From assembly GCA_964533965.1 (NCBI GenBank), contig CAZHNN010000006.1, positions 48,845-112,844 on the forward strand: DNA of 64,000 nucleotides, written 5' to 3'. The stretch is from RGIG3178 sp964533965 (GTDB taxonomy: Bacteria; Bacillota; Clostridia; Christensenellales; QAND01). The notes below the pieces were generated by a model, which saw only the letters and a list, made by a program, of their open reading frames with translations, was not told the DNA's origin and did no database searches. Each line of letters starts with the position of its first letter. The stretch's first letter is position 1. Positions 41,918 through 50,308 of this stretch are shown here, one piece after another. The position numbers and the translations under genes are program-made.

Positions 41918-42802
41918 CTAGATCCCGTTATAGGCCCTTGTTAATTCTTGAAGGTCCAACTTCTTCATTTTCATGAACGCCTGGCTGACCCTTTTGACTT
42001 GTTCTTCCGAACCGCTGGCCATCATTTCGGCAAGCGCGGTGGGGACAATTTGCCATGAGACGCCATACCGATCTTTGAGCCAGCCGCACTGTTCCGCTTC
42101 CGGAACGGCGGAAAGCTTGTCCCAATAATGATCGATCTCTTTTTGATCCCTGCAATGAACAACAAATGAGATGGCTTCGTTGAATGTGTAGTCAACGTCA
42201 TAGGCGTTGTCCATCGCGGAAAAGCTCATCCCGCGGAGTCTGAAGGACACAAAATTCACCTTCGCCGCGGGGATATGTTCGTCTTGCTCCGTATACCTGC
42301 TGACAAAATCCACGTTCGAATCGTCAAACATTTCCGTGTAGTATCGAACCGCTTCTTCCGCCTTTCCGCATGCTCTGCCTGAAAACAGCAGATTGGGCGT
42401 GATCTTCTGACCGGAAGCCGATCCGTCGTCCAGCATGATCTGCCAGGACAAGCCATATCTGTCCTGTATCCATCCGTAGTATTTGTTGAAGGGATACTCT
42501 CCGAGCGGCATGAGCACGGCGCCGTTCTTTGAAAACTTGTTCCATTTTTCATCTATTTCTTCTTTGGAATCACATTTGACCATAAAAGAAACGGACGGAT
42601 TGAATGTAAAGATCGGCCCAGCGCTGATGGCCATGAATTCCTGTCCCGACAAAGCGAACACGATTGATTCCGCATTTCCCGATGGAGTGTCATGAATGAT
42701 CGTTGAACCGATGATCTTTGAATCATTGAATAAACTTGCATAAAGGTCTGCCGCTTCTCCTGCTTGTTTGTCATACCACAAATGAGGCACTATTGATTGC
42801 AT
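41918..42802 (-). CDS. Tandem VOC (PhnB-like glyoxalase) domain protein
   Basis: 294 residues built from two PhnB/3-dmu-9_3-mt domains. Domain 1 (about 3-130): SIVPHLWYDKQAGEAADLYASLF ... PLGEYPFNKYYGWIQDRYGLSWQIML. Domain 2 (about 137-270): KITPNLLFSGRACGKAEEAVRYYTEMF ... CGWLKDRYGVSWQIVP. The two halves align with each other, so this is an internal duplication. Proteins of this group are common but mostly of unknown substrate. GGAGGGG ribosome binding site. Monocistronic. Confidence 0.85.
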   Translation of the reverse strand: MQSIVPHLWYDKQAGEAADLYASLFNDSKIIGSTIIHDTPSGNAESIVFALSGQEFMAISAGPIFTFNPSVSFMVKCDSKEEIDEKWNKFSKNGAVLMPLGEYPFNKYYGWIQDRYGLSWQIMLDDGSASGQKITPNLLFSGRACGKAEEAVRYYTEMFDDSNVDFVSRYTEQDEHIPAAKVNFVSFRLRGMSFSAMDNAYDVDYTFNEAISFVVHCRDQKEIDHYWDKLSAVPEAEQCGWLKDRYGVSWQIVPTALAEMMASGSEEQVKRVSQAFMKMKKLDLQELTRAYNGI

Positions 42803-42950
42803 AAGGACCCCTCCTCGCTGCCGGGATACCCCGTAATATTCCGGTGCTCTCTATACTTTCCATTTTCTTTGATTCTACCATATTCCAGTAAATAGCGGGA
42901 ATATCTTGAGATCGGATACCACTATACCCTCTGCAACCATAAAAGATATG

Positions 42951-43013
42951 AAAAAGCCCTCTTACGAGGGCATCTCTCTTGGTAACGGCGGTGTGATTTG
43001 AACCTAGCAGCTT
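42951..43013 (-). other. tRNA-3'-end-like remnant followed by a terminator hairpin
   Basis: On the minus strand GGTTCAAATC, then ACACCGCC and GTTACCA, and 10 bp later a perfect terminator GCCCTC/GAGGGC with TTTTTC. The T-loop looks tRNA-like, but the T stem does not pair and no 5' half is present, so this is at most a decayed tRNA gene. Confidence 0.3.
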
Positions 43014-43040
43014 ACGGGCTTGAAGCACGCACATTGCGGT

Positions 43041-43069
43041 TTGAACTTCAGTACAGTTACAAGTATAAT
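43041..43069 (+). promoter_or_regulatory. Sigma-A type promoter of the alcohol dehydrogenase gene
   Basis: TTGAAC (43041-43046), 17-bp spacer, perfect TATAAT (43064-43069); about 30 bp ahead of the start codon. Confidence 0.65.
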
Positions 43070-43099
43070 TGATGTCAAAGAGATGAAGGGGGAACTGCT

Positions 43100-44152
43100 A
43101 TGCAAGATACCATGAAGGCTATGTTTACCGTTGCCCACCGTACCATGCAGGAAGACAGGATACCGATTCCGCAGCCTGACACCGGCGAGGTGTTGGTGCG
43201 CATTCGCCACGTTGGCGTTTGCGGTTCCGATCTGCATTCCTTTTGTTACACGACTGAAAAGATACAATCGCACCCGGGCGGGCGTCGGATTTTAGGCCAT
43301 GAAGCTGCGGGTGAAGTGGTTGCACTGGGTGATGGAGTGACCGGCCTAAGCATAGGAGACCGCGTAGCGCTCGAACCAGGCAGCAGTTGTGGCGTTTGCG
43401 AGCTTTGCCGCAAAGGCATGTACAACCTGTGCAAAAGCGTCCGCTTCTTTGCCGCCACCGGTCAACGCGACGGCGTGTTGCGCGAGTATGTGGCGCACCC
43501 GGCCAACCTCTGCTTCAAGCTCCCCGAGAACGTGACAACCCTGCAGGGTGCGCTTGTCGAACCGCTGGCGGTAGGGTTATACAGTGCCCAAAAGGCAGGG
43601 GCAACCGTGGGTATGGACGCGGTCGTGTTCGGCGCCGGCTGTATCGGGCTGATGACAATGCTTTCGCTGTATGCTTGCGGCGTATCCAGGGTGATCGTAT
43701 GCGACGTGGTGGATCTCCGGTTGCAAAAAGCAAAGGAGCTCGGCGCAGCGCTCGTTGTCAACACCAGAACCGAAGATCTGGTGAACGCCGTTCAAAACTT
43801 TACGGGTGGCCGCATGGCGGATATTGTCATGGAATGCACAGGTGTCCCGGCGCTCATCCCCTTGGCGGCAGAAGCCGTGATGCCCACAGGCACCATCATT
43901 ATGGTGGGGAATGCCAATGGACCGATGCCGCAAACTTTTGACCTTCGGGTGATCAACAACAAGGAGATCACGATCAAAGGCGTGTTCCGTTACCGCAACA
44001 TTTACCCGGTTGCCATTTCCGCCATAGCAAGCGGAAAGATCCCTGTGGAAAAAATAGCGGATAGGCTCTACCCGTTTGAAAAGACGCAACAGGCATTCGA
44101 CGATGCGATCGACCGAAAAGACAGCATAGTAAAAGCGGTGATTGAACTTTAA
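43100..44152 (+). CDS. Zinc-dependent medium-chain alcohol dehydrogenase
   Basis: 350 residues. Catalytic zinc: Cys 41 in GVCGSDLHS and His 67-Glu 68 in GHEAAGE. Structural zinc: Cys 97, 100, 103 and 111 in SSCGVCELCRKGMYNLC. NAD-binding Rossmann motif VFGAGCIGLMTML. The residues after CGSD and the PGGRRILGHE stretch resemble sorbitol/xylitol and threonine dehydrogenases (GutB, Tdh). Likely a polyol or threonine dehydrogenase; substrate not decidable. GAAGGGGG ribosome binding site, own promoter and terminator. Confidence 0.9.
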   Translation: MQDTMKAMFTVAHRTMQEDRIPIPQPDTGEVLVRIRHVGVCGSDLHSFCYTTEKIQSHPGGRRILGHEAAGEVVALGDGVTGLSIGDRVALEPGSSCGVCELCRKGMYNLCKSVRFFAATGQRDGVLREYVAHPANLCFKLPENVTTLQGALVEPLAVGLYSAQKAGATVGMDAVVFGAGCIGLMTMLSLYACGVSRVIVCDVVDLRLQKAKELGAALVVNTRTEDLVNAVQNFTGGRMADIVMECTGVPALIPLAAEAVMPTGTIIMVGNANGPMPQTFDLRVINNKEITIKGVFRYRNIYPVAISAIASGKIPVEKIADRLYPFEKTQQAFDDAIDRKDSIVKAVIEL

Positions 44153-44208
44153 AGCTCATATGTAGAGCATCATGGCTAAGATCACCGAAAAGATATGGAT
44201 CACAAATA

Positions 44209-44256
44209 AAAAAAAGCCCTCCATGAAGTCTATTACAAAACAGAGGGCTTTTTTCT
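44209..44256. terminator. Bidirectional Rho-independent terminator
   Basis: AAAAAGCCCTC (44211-44221) / GAGGGCTTTTT (44243-44253) with a 21-nt loop between convergent genes. Confidence 0.8.
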
Positions 44257-44295
44257 TGTAATTCTAAATATAATGTTTCTTTTACAGCGAAAAGG

Positions 44296-44574
44296 CTATT
44301 TCTCAGTTCTTCCCCAATATTCCTCCGCTTCAGCTTCCATCTTTTGCAATCTTGTATAGTAGTCGGGATATTCCATTAAGTGTGCAAGAGCAATTTTCCC
44401 GGTCAGTATTATGTCATCGTTTGACACATTGGTATGTGGATTGCTTTTGCCATGCTCAAGCTCAACGTCCATTCCCATCCGGAATTGTTCAACATCGAAT
44501 TTGCTCCAATCAATTCCAAGCTTCTCCCCGGTGCTTTGGGCCTGTTCAGATGTAAAGACTTTTTTCTCAGACAT
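44296..44574 (-). CDS. DUF5661-like small protein
   Basis: 92 residues, acidic, cytoplasmic. KKVFTSEQAQSTGEKLGIDWSKFDVEQFRMGMDVELEHG and NVSNDDIILTGKIALAHLMEYPDYYTRLQKME match the pattern of small DUF5661 proteins found across bacteria, often in mobile or stress-linked loci. Function unknown. AGGAAT-type ribosome binding site; monocistronic. Confidence 0.78.
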   Translation of the reverse strand: MSEKKVFTSEQAQSTGEKLGIDWSKFDVEQFRMGMDVELEHGKSNPHTNVSNDDIILTGKIALAHLMEYPDYYTRLQKMEAEAEEYWGRTEK

Positions 44575-44823
44575 TTTATTCCTCCGTTATTGAATTTTTT
44601 CTTATTCCATATGCTATATGTTTATTTATATCATAATCGTGCTACCATCACAATCGCTCTTGGATTCATCCGGCAAAGATACATATCGAACATTGATTTG
44701 CTGTTTTGCTTTCTATAACTTTTCTGAATGTCTCCAATTTTATACCTATTCTCTGCAACCACTATGATATATCCGAATTCTGTAAATCATCTTGCAATAT
44801 AGAATATCCTATATTAATTGCAT

Positions 44824-44862
44824 AAAAGTACAGAAGCCTTGGTATCGGCTCCTGTACTTTTT
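44824..44862 (-). terminator. Rho-independent terminator of the CocE-type hydrolase gene
   Basis: AAAAGTACAG / CTGTACTTTTT outer stem and AGCC/GGCT inner stem with an 8-nt loop; minus-strand tail TTTTATG. It lies just past the stop at 44868. Confidence 0.75.
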
Positions 44863-44867
44863 CTCAA

Positions 44868-46658
44868 TTATTTCTTGGGGATGATCGGAAGCATTAAATA
44901 CGGGCGTTTATCGCAATCGAAATGGATCGTCACGTTGCCGCCAAAGATTTCGGGCGGACGGTCCATAGGATCACAGTGGCGGACGGCACCCAGACCGTCG
45001 AGGGTTGAGGGAACCTGGTCATCAAATTTCGGGATATCGTTTATAGGGGGCTTGTAGCCTCCGTAAACATAGTCCTTGCCCCTTACGGTCAAAGCAAGAC
45101 GGTAACCCTTCGGCACGGTCATGCTGGTGGGCCAGATCTCTACATTCATTTCGACAACTTCGCCGGGCGTCAATGGCCACAGCTCGTCGTGGGTCAAGAA
45201 CGGACGGTAATCGGCGGATTTCTTGGGATCTTCCTTGCGGTGCGAGGCGCGCTGCCAGCCTATCGCCACCGGTATGTTATGGGAGTTCGAACCCCAGAAG
45301 ACGACTTCCTTCATATCCGGGCCGAACACCCGGACGTTTAGGAACAGGTCCGCGTCTGTGGTCGAGGACGAGATGAACATCCGACTTGCGATGTAGCCTG
45401 TGAATTCGATCTCTTCCGAAAGTGGCTGGGTCATGAAAGTGACGCCGTCGCCTATGCCGCGGTAGGTGATCGTGCCGGTCGACGTGGGAACTTCCGTGGA
45501 CAGGCCGTAATTCTCACAATCCAGATAGTATTTCGTATATTGGGTGCGAGCGAGCGGGAACTCGTTTTCATCGCGGTATTCGTGCTTGTTTCTGCCATCC
45601 TCAAACGTCTTGTCTCCGACATGGGGAATGCGCAGGTTGACCTTCGGCATTTCCTGCCAGCCGGTATCCTCCCCTTTGAGGTAATGGCCGAAGAATTTCT
45701 TCTGTAGGTTCACGCCGAAATCGGCGAAGAACAATTCACCATGCGGCCCGTACAGCGTATACATGTATTTTTCTTTGGAACTGGCCTTGACATAAGCATC
45801 TACCGTGCCTCTTAGATGCACGCCCTGTCCGCCCCAGTTCACGATCGCGATGAACGGCGCTTCGATCTTACTAAGATCGGGCATCGTCTCCCGGTGGAAC
45901 TCGGTAATCAGTACGTTTTCCGGGCTGGCCACAAACTCGCCGTATTCGATGCGGTTGGCCCTGAGTTCATCCTTGGTCATCGTCACGTCCCCCGAAACCG
46001 GAAGGCCGGTCGCTCGGCTGGTATATCCTCGCAAGCCGCGGCCGTGTTGAACCTTTAACGGTTGGCCTGTCCACCAGAGCGGATAGAAGTTGCTCAAGAT
46101 CCCGCCGTGACGGCAGCCGTCGCGATACAGGTCGCTATGGCCTTCCCAGGCGACAAAACCCGCCAGATGCGGCGGACGCTGCGCGGCGACATTCCACATG
46201 CTGATCGCGTGGTACGATGTACCCGCGATGCCTACCTTGCCGTTACACCAGGGCTGTTCTGCAAACCATTCGATGCAGTCGTACATGTCTTCGGTCTCCG
46301 TCATGCTGTACGGGCGCATCATGCCACCGGTCTGGCCCGTGCCGCGGGAATCCACCCTTGCGATGACATAGCCCCATTGGCACCATTTTTCGGGATCGAG
46401 CAGTTCCCAGCTATGGTGCAGCCCGGTCGTGTTCGCGAAAAACTCGGGCGCGTTGTCCCGAAGCTGATGGTATCTTGCCGTATAGCCGTCTTCATAGTGC
46501 AAATCCTTGGCGTAAATTCCATAGTTGAAGATGACCGGATACACACCCTCCTCCATGGGGTAATAGATGTTTGCAATCAAGTCAAGGCCGTCCCTCGCTT
46601 TGATCGGAACGTTGAAATCGATGCGCATGCCCTCTCTGACTTGTCTGAAGTATCCCAT
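44868..46658 (-). CDS. CocE/NonD family alpha/beta hydrolase (X-Pro dipeptidyl-peptidase S15 type)
   Basis: 596 residues. The nucleophile is Ser 148 in KVGIAGTSYHAISMW; RVDSRGTGQTGG and ETEDMYDCIEWFAEQPWCNGKV precede it as in CocE and PepX. The C-terminal third is a jelly-roll (VFWGSNSHNIPV, EVVEMNVEIWPTS, GYRLALTVRG), also typical. No signal peptide with this start. ATG 46658 has AAAGGAGAG at good spacing; an in-frame extension of 60 codons upstream is not family-like. Substrate may be esters, amides or X-Pro peptides. Confidence 0.88.
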   Translation of the reverse strand: MGYFRQVREGMRIDFNVPIKARDGLDLIANIYYPMEEGVYPVIFNYGIYAKDLHYEDGYTARYHQLRDNAPEFFANTTGLHHSWELLDPEKWCQWGYVIARVDSRGTGQTGGMMRPYSMTETEDMYDCIEWFAEQPWCNGKVGIAGTSYHAISMWNVAAQRPPHLAGFVAWEGHSDLYRDGCRHGGILSNFYPLWWTGQPLKVQHGRGLRGYTSRATGLPVSGDVTMTKDELRANRIEYGEFVASPENVLITEFHRETMPDLSKIEAPFIAIVNWGGQGVHLRGTVDAYVKASSKEKYMYTLYGPHGELFFADFGVNLQKKFFGHYLKGEDTGWQEMPKVNLRIPHVGDKTFEDGRNKHEYRDENEFPLARTQYTKYYLDCENYGLSTEVPTSTGTITYRGIGDGVTFMTQPLSEEIEFTGYIASRMFISSSTTDADLFLNVRVFGPDMKEVVFWGSNSHNIPVAIGWQRASHRKEDPKKSADYRPFLTHDELWPLTPGEVVEMNVEIWPTSMTVPKGYRLALTVRGKDYVYGGYKPPINDIPKFDDQVPSTLDGLGAVRHCDPMDRPPEIFGGNVTIHFDCDKRPYLMLPIIPKK

Positions 46659-47048
46659 GTATGTATCTCTCCTTTCGATAAAATGTGGCTTAGCGCTTGA
46701 TAAACTTCGGTTGAATGACAGGTTTGCAATAAGGACTGCATACACTGCAATCCCGTTTTCAATTAAAATATCTCTTATGATAGACAGCTCAAAGATGAGA
46801 TCCTTGAAACTCCTCCCTTCTTTGGCAGTGCCCAGCATTCCCGCCTTCGTCTGGGAACACGAGGACAGCTCCTTGTCCTAAATCCTATCTATAACGCTCT
46901 AAAAAAGTCTGCTATTCGTGACAATGCTCTCTGGCTAACCGGGCCGATGGGTAGGGATATAAGAAAAGAGATGCTCTTGTTGCTATCAATATGAATTGAC
47001 TAAAGTTGCTATTTTCCCCGATGTTGCCGCTTTATTTATAATCTAATG
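46659..47048. other. 390-bp intergenic region upstream of the CocE-type gene
   Basis: Contains AGGACA/TGTCCT, a short perfect hairpin near 46862-46880, and otherwise AT-rich sequence. No supported gene; reading frames here are fragments. Confidence 0.35.
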
Positions 47049-47822
47049 CTATTTCTTCAGATCGTCGAACGAGATGAGTTCCACGCTATTTCCCTTTACC
47101 CATTGCTTGAATTCAGGGGAAATGAGGGCGCCCAAATCCTTTTGCCGCTGAAAATTCATGGTTGACCAATAGAAAATCTCAGAATCGACATAGCCGCAGT
47201 GCATCGTCAAAAGGCTGATTTCATGGTTCAGTAAACCCATTTCGTCTCTGAGAATGCAGCCAAGCGGGTCGGAATTAACCTGCGATTCTAACGAATACGG
47301 TTTTTGGATCCAAATCATCGGCGCATCATACACCCCGTATTCGTTTATAACGTCATCCAGCAGAAGAATCCCATATTTTTCAGCCGCCGCTTTAAGGACT
47401 CGAATAAAGGTGGGGGTGTTGTAGGAATGCCCACAGAGATAATCCGGTTTGCGGCCAATCCAATCGATGAATGTTACAACCTGAGCCTCCGTCTCAATGA
47501 GTGCTTCACCATAGATCAGATGGTCGCCGTTTTCCGCCAGTTTGTCCAACTCGCGGTGTTTACTGCTGCGGATGAATTCGCCGTTTAATTCAACAAGGCT
47601 CGGCACCAGATTAAGCGGTGCGTTTGGCCGACCGCTGACGATGTTGATTTCCAATCCTAGGCTAACATCCACGTTCTTGATCCATTTGGCGCTGATTTCG
47701 CTGCCAGGCAATACCGTCATCGCGCTGACCGAGGTAATAACACCCTCCCGAATGCCCCGCAAAATGCCACAGGAAACCGCTTCTGTTATGCCATAATCAG
47801 ACGCTCTGGTGATGAGTCTCAT
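47049..47822 (-). CDS. YdjC/ChbG-like carbohydrate deacetylase homologue with altered metal ligands
   Basis: 257 residues. The fold signature is present: LITRASDYGITEAVSCGILRGIREGVITSVSAMTV, then VSLGLEINIVSGRPNAPL and YLCGHSYNTPTFIRVLKAAAEKYG. In the family the first motif is usually ADDFG and the second GLHLNL, giving Asp and His ligands. Here they are ASDYG and GLEINI, so the second-site His is Glu. ChbG removes the acetyl group from diacetylchitobiose; this copy may act on another sugar or be weak. AAGGAGGC ribosome binding site. Confidence 0.8.
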   Translation of the reverse strand: MRLITRASDYGITEAVSCGILRGIREGVITSVSAMTVLPGSEISAKWIKNVDVSLGLEINIVSGRPNAPLNLVPSLVELNGEFIRSSKHRELDKLAENGDHLIYGEALIETEAQVVTFIDWIGRKPDYLCGHSYNTPTFIRVLKAAAEKYGILLLDDVINEYGVYDAPMIWIQKPYSLESQVNSDPLGCILRDEMGLLNHEISLLTMHCGYVDSEIFYWSTMNFQRQKDLGALISPEFKQWVKGNSVELISFDDLKK

Positions 47823-48082
47823 GTGAATGCCTCCTTATTTGCGCCGAATGAAGGATTTCCCGATTAACTTAACACATCTCCTAAAAACTGTTCTTTATCC
47901 TTTTCGTCATGGAATATTTCCTAATTATTGAGGCCTCTGCGCATACTATGATAGCTACGATATTGCTTTTTCTCTGGCTCTTCTATGCAGAACCTATATC
48001 TATACGTGTTCTTCTTAATTATACAAGAAAAAGAGAGTGGTACAAGAGAACCACCTAAAAATGAGTGCTCTCTAAAGGGCTG

Positions 48083-48985
48083 CTATGGATCATTGCGCAG
48101 ATTGCTTTGCTCCAGCTTTCTCTGAAGAAAGGCTATCCAGAAATAAAATCCCAGCAGATCAATCACCGTCGCGAACACAAACCACCACGGCGGAGTGATG
48201 AGTATCCCGAATCGGTACAGAATATACTGACACGTAAACAGCGCAGCAAACATGCCTGCTTTGACCAGAAGCGACAGATTCCATCGTCGAAGTAACATAA
48301 AAAGTACAATCAGCACAGGTCCATATATCATCCCGGTTGCAGTATGATCCTTTGTCATATCTGCAAATATTCCACTGTGGAACACTTGGACACCAGTCCA
48401 TTTCTGGGTGGTTATCAGTGAGTTCGATGCTGCCGAGTGTACAGCGAAAAACAGCGTGGCGGTATACAAACGCTTTTTCTGCCGTGCAGTGCCATGACCT
48501 GAATCGGTGAGGTAGAGATACCATTTTTTGATTAGCCAGAAGATCGGGACAAAGCCGATCAATGTGAAGACAGAACGATACCAGTTATGCACATAGAGAC
48601 CAAAGCGGGAGAACAGCACGTCGATCAGGTAATAGACAAATGCAAACACAAACATGTAAGCGCTTTTTAGATCCAATACGCAAAACAACACCGCGGTTGA
48701 CGTTATGGAGATCTGCGAAAAGAAGTTGCCAATCACCGAATCAAAAAACAGATCATGAGGGGTGATCATGGGATAATAGGTATACGCGTCAAGCACCAGC
48801 ATTAATATCGCCTCGATGCAGTACAAAAATCCCAATACTGCCAGGCTGAACACCACTGTGAAACGGTGGTTAGACGATCTCTTTATGGTAACGATACCGG
48901 CAGCAATACTGCTCAGAAGCAAAAGTATATACCATACTGTGTGGGTCCAGAACACGCCGGCTATAACCGCCCTTCCATTGCACAT
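48083..48985 (-). CDS. Multi-spanning membrane protein of unknown function
   Basis: 300 residues with about eight hydrophobic segments (TVWYILLLLSSIAAGIV, FTVVFSLAVLGFLYCIEAIL, SVFTLIGFVPIFWLI, YGPVLIVLFMLL, WWFVFATVIDLLGFYFWIAFL) and aromatic-rich loops. No signature of a known transporter or enzyme was recognised. The start is uncertain because no good Shine-Dalgarno precedes ATG 48985. Monocistronic, no coupled neighbour. Confidence 0.62.
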   Translation of the reverse strand: MCNGRAVIAGVFWTHTVWYILLLLSSIAAGIVTIKRSSNHRFTVVFSLAVLGFLYCIEAILMLVLDAYTYYPMITPHDLFFDSVIGNFFSQISITSTAVLFCVLDLKSAYMFVFAFVYYLIDVLFSRFGLYVHNWYRSVFTLIGFVPIFWLIKKWYLYLTDSGHGTARQKKRLYTATLFFAVHSAASNSLITTQKWTGVQVFHSGIFADMTKDHTATGMIYGPVLIVLFMLLRRWNLSLLVKAGMFAALFTCQYILYRFGILITPPWWFVFATVIDLLGFYFWIAFLQRKLEQSNLRNDP

Positions 48986-49320
48986 ACGCCTAGTATTGCC
49001 TTTATTGGCAGCAGCATGTATTAAAACATGACATGCTCTAAACTTTCATACCATATCATTTCTGTTATCGGAGGAGATCCGAAAAGCATTCCGCTTTTTG
49101 ACGGTCTTAAAGTTATTATTGGTATCTATATACCCAATTTATAGCTATCTCCCTGTTTTGTAGTTCATAAAGCCGTTGTCTGAATCTCAGGTTAAAATAA
49201 AATTATTTATTATGAATTATTTTTTTGTTAGATCCATCAAAACCCTAAAATCTGTCAGAATTTCCATTGCACAGATGTTATAATCTATGTAACCACAAAT
49301 ACAAAAAAGGAGTGACCACT
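48986..49320. other. 335-bp AT-rich intergenic region with an extended -10 promoter
   Basis: TGTTATAAT at 49276-49284 is an extended -10 element pointing to the aldolase gene, 37 bp from its start codon. A small AAAAGC/GCTTTTT hairpin lies near 49091-49108. No coding region seen. Confidence 0.45.
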
Positions 49321-50211
49321 ATGTTATTGACAATGAAGGAACTTCTCGACCATGCAAACGCAGGCGGCTATGCCATTGCAGCCCCCAACGTTGCAACCGA
49401 GCTGGATGCCCGCGCTGCAATCGAAGCGGCGGAAGAGCAAAACGCTCCGTTAATTCTGGATGTCGGCTATTCTGCCAACCCGGATATCGTTTTCTTCGGC
49501 AGCTATCTGACAAGACTGGCTGAGATGTCCCGTGTGCCCATCGCCATCAACCTCGACCACGGTGCGAACTATCATGCAGCCATGATGGCGCTGCGGGCCG
49601 GCTTTACCTCTGTCATGGTGGACCGCTCCTCTCTCCCCTATGACGAGAATGTGGCACAGGTCAAAGAGATCGTAAAGATTGCCCATGAGATGGGCGTCAG
49701 TGTAGAAGCTGAACTTGGGCATGTAGGGCAGGGTTCCAACTATGCCGTGGACAGAACGGCTGCGTTGACCGATCCCCAGCAGGCAATGAAGTACATCGAA
49801 GAGACCGGAATCGATTGTCTGGCAGTCTCCATCGGCACGGCGCATGGCGCATATAAGGGCACGCCGAAGCTCGAGTTTGACCTCTTGGTCGAGATTAAAA
49901 AGGCAACCGGCAACTTCCCGCTGGTGCTTCATGGTGGAAGCGGCACGGGCGATGAGAACCTGAGAAAGGCCTGCCAGCTTGGCATCAACAAAGTGAATGT
50001 CGCCAACGACCTGCTTCGTAGCGCCTGCGACACAATCACCGCCGCTGATCTGAGCGGGAACGGCGCCTATGGGCTGTGGAACCTTGGCCGCGAGGGTTAC
50101 AAGAAAAAACTGAAGGAAGTCATCGAAATCTACGGTAGCAAGGATAAAGCCTGGACGGTAACTCCCAAGGGAATCACAAAAGCTGAAATAGTAATGGAAG
50201 AGAAACATTAA
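49321..50211 (+). CDS. Class II fructose/tagatose-bisphosphate aldolase family protein
   Basis: 296 residues. Zinc-dependent aldolase: Asp 79-His 80 in INLDHGANYH, Glu 131 in VEAELGHVGQ, His 175 in SIGTAHGAYKGTPKLEFD and His 204 in LVLHGGSGTGDENL give the catalytic and metal sites, and NKVNVANDLL is the phosphate loop. It could be a glycolytic Fba or a paralogue for tagatose-bisphosphate or other ketose phosphates; no sugar-specific gene is adjacent. AAAGGAG ribosome binding site before ATG 49321; the frame is open further upstream. Confidence 0.9.
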   Translation: MLLTMKELLDHANAGGYAIAAPNVATELDARAAIEAAEEQNAPLILDVGYSANPDIVFFGSYLTRLAEMSRVPIAINLDHGANYHAAMMALRAGFTSVMVDRSSLPYDENVAQVKEIVKIAHEMGVSVEAELGHVGQGSNYAVDRTAALTDPQQAMKYIEETGIDCLAVSIGTAHGAYKGTPKLEFDLLVEIKKATGNFPLVLHGGSGTGDENLRKACQLGINKVNVANDLLRSACDTITAADLSGNGAYGLWNLGREGYKKKLKEVIEIYGSKDKAWTVTPKGITKAEIVMEEKH

Positions 50212-50218
50212 AAAAAGA

Positions 50219-50250
50219 GGCGGCCTTAGAGTTTTCTAAGGCCGCTTTTC
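50219..50250. terminator. Bidirectional Rho-independent terminator
   Basis: GCGGCCTTAGA / TCTAAGGCCGC with a 4-nt loop, T-run on the plus strand and a long T-run on the minus strand, between the convergent aldolase and VanY-like genes. Confidence 0.9.
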
Positions 50251-50308
50251 AAAATGTTCAATTGCCTTTGGACTTGTCTAGTGCTTGTATTCCATCGGTT
50301 CGTCCAGC

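Noticed and set aside
42976..43013. Functional tRNA gene
   Set aside because: Only a T-loop-like stretch is present; the T stem does not pair and no D or anticodon arm is found, so it is listed only as a possible remnant.
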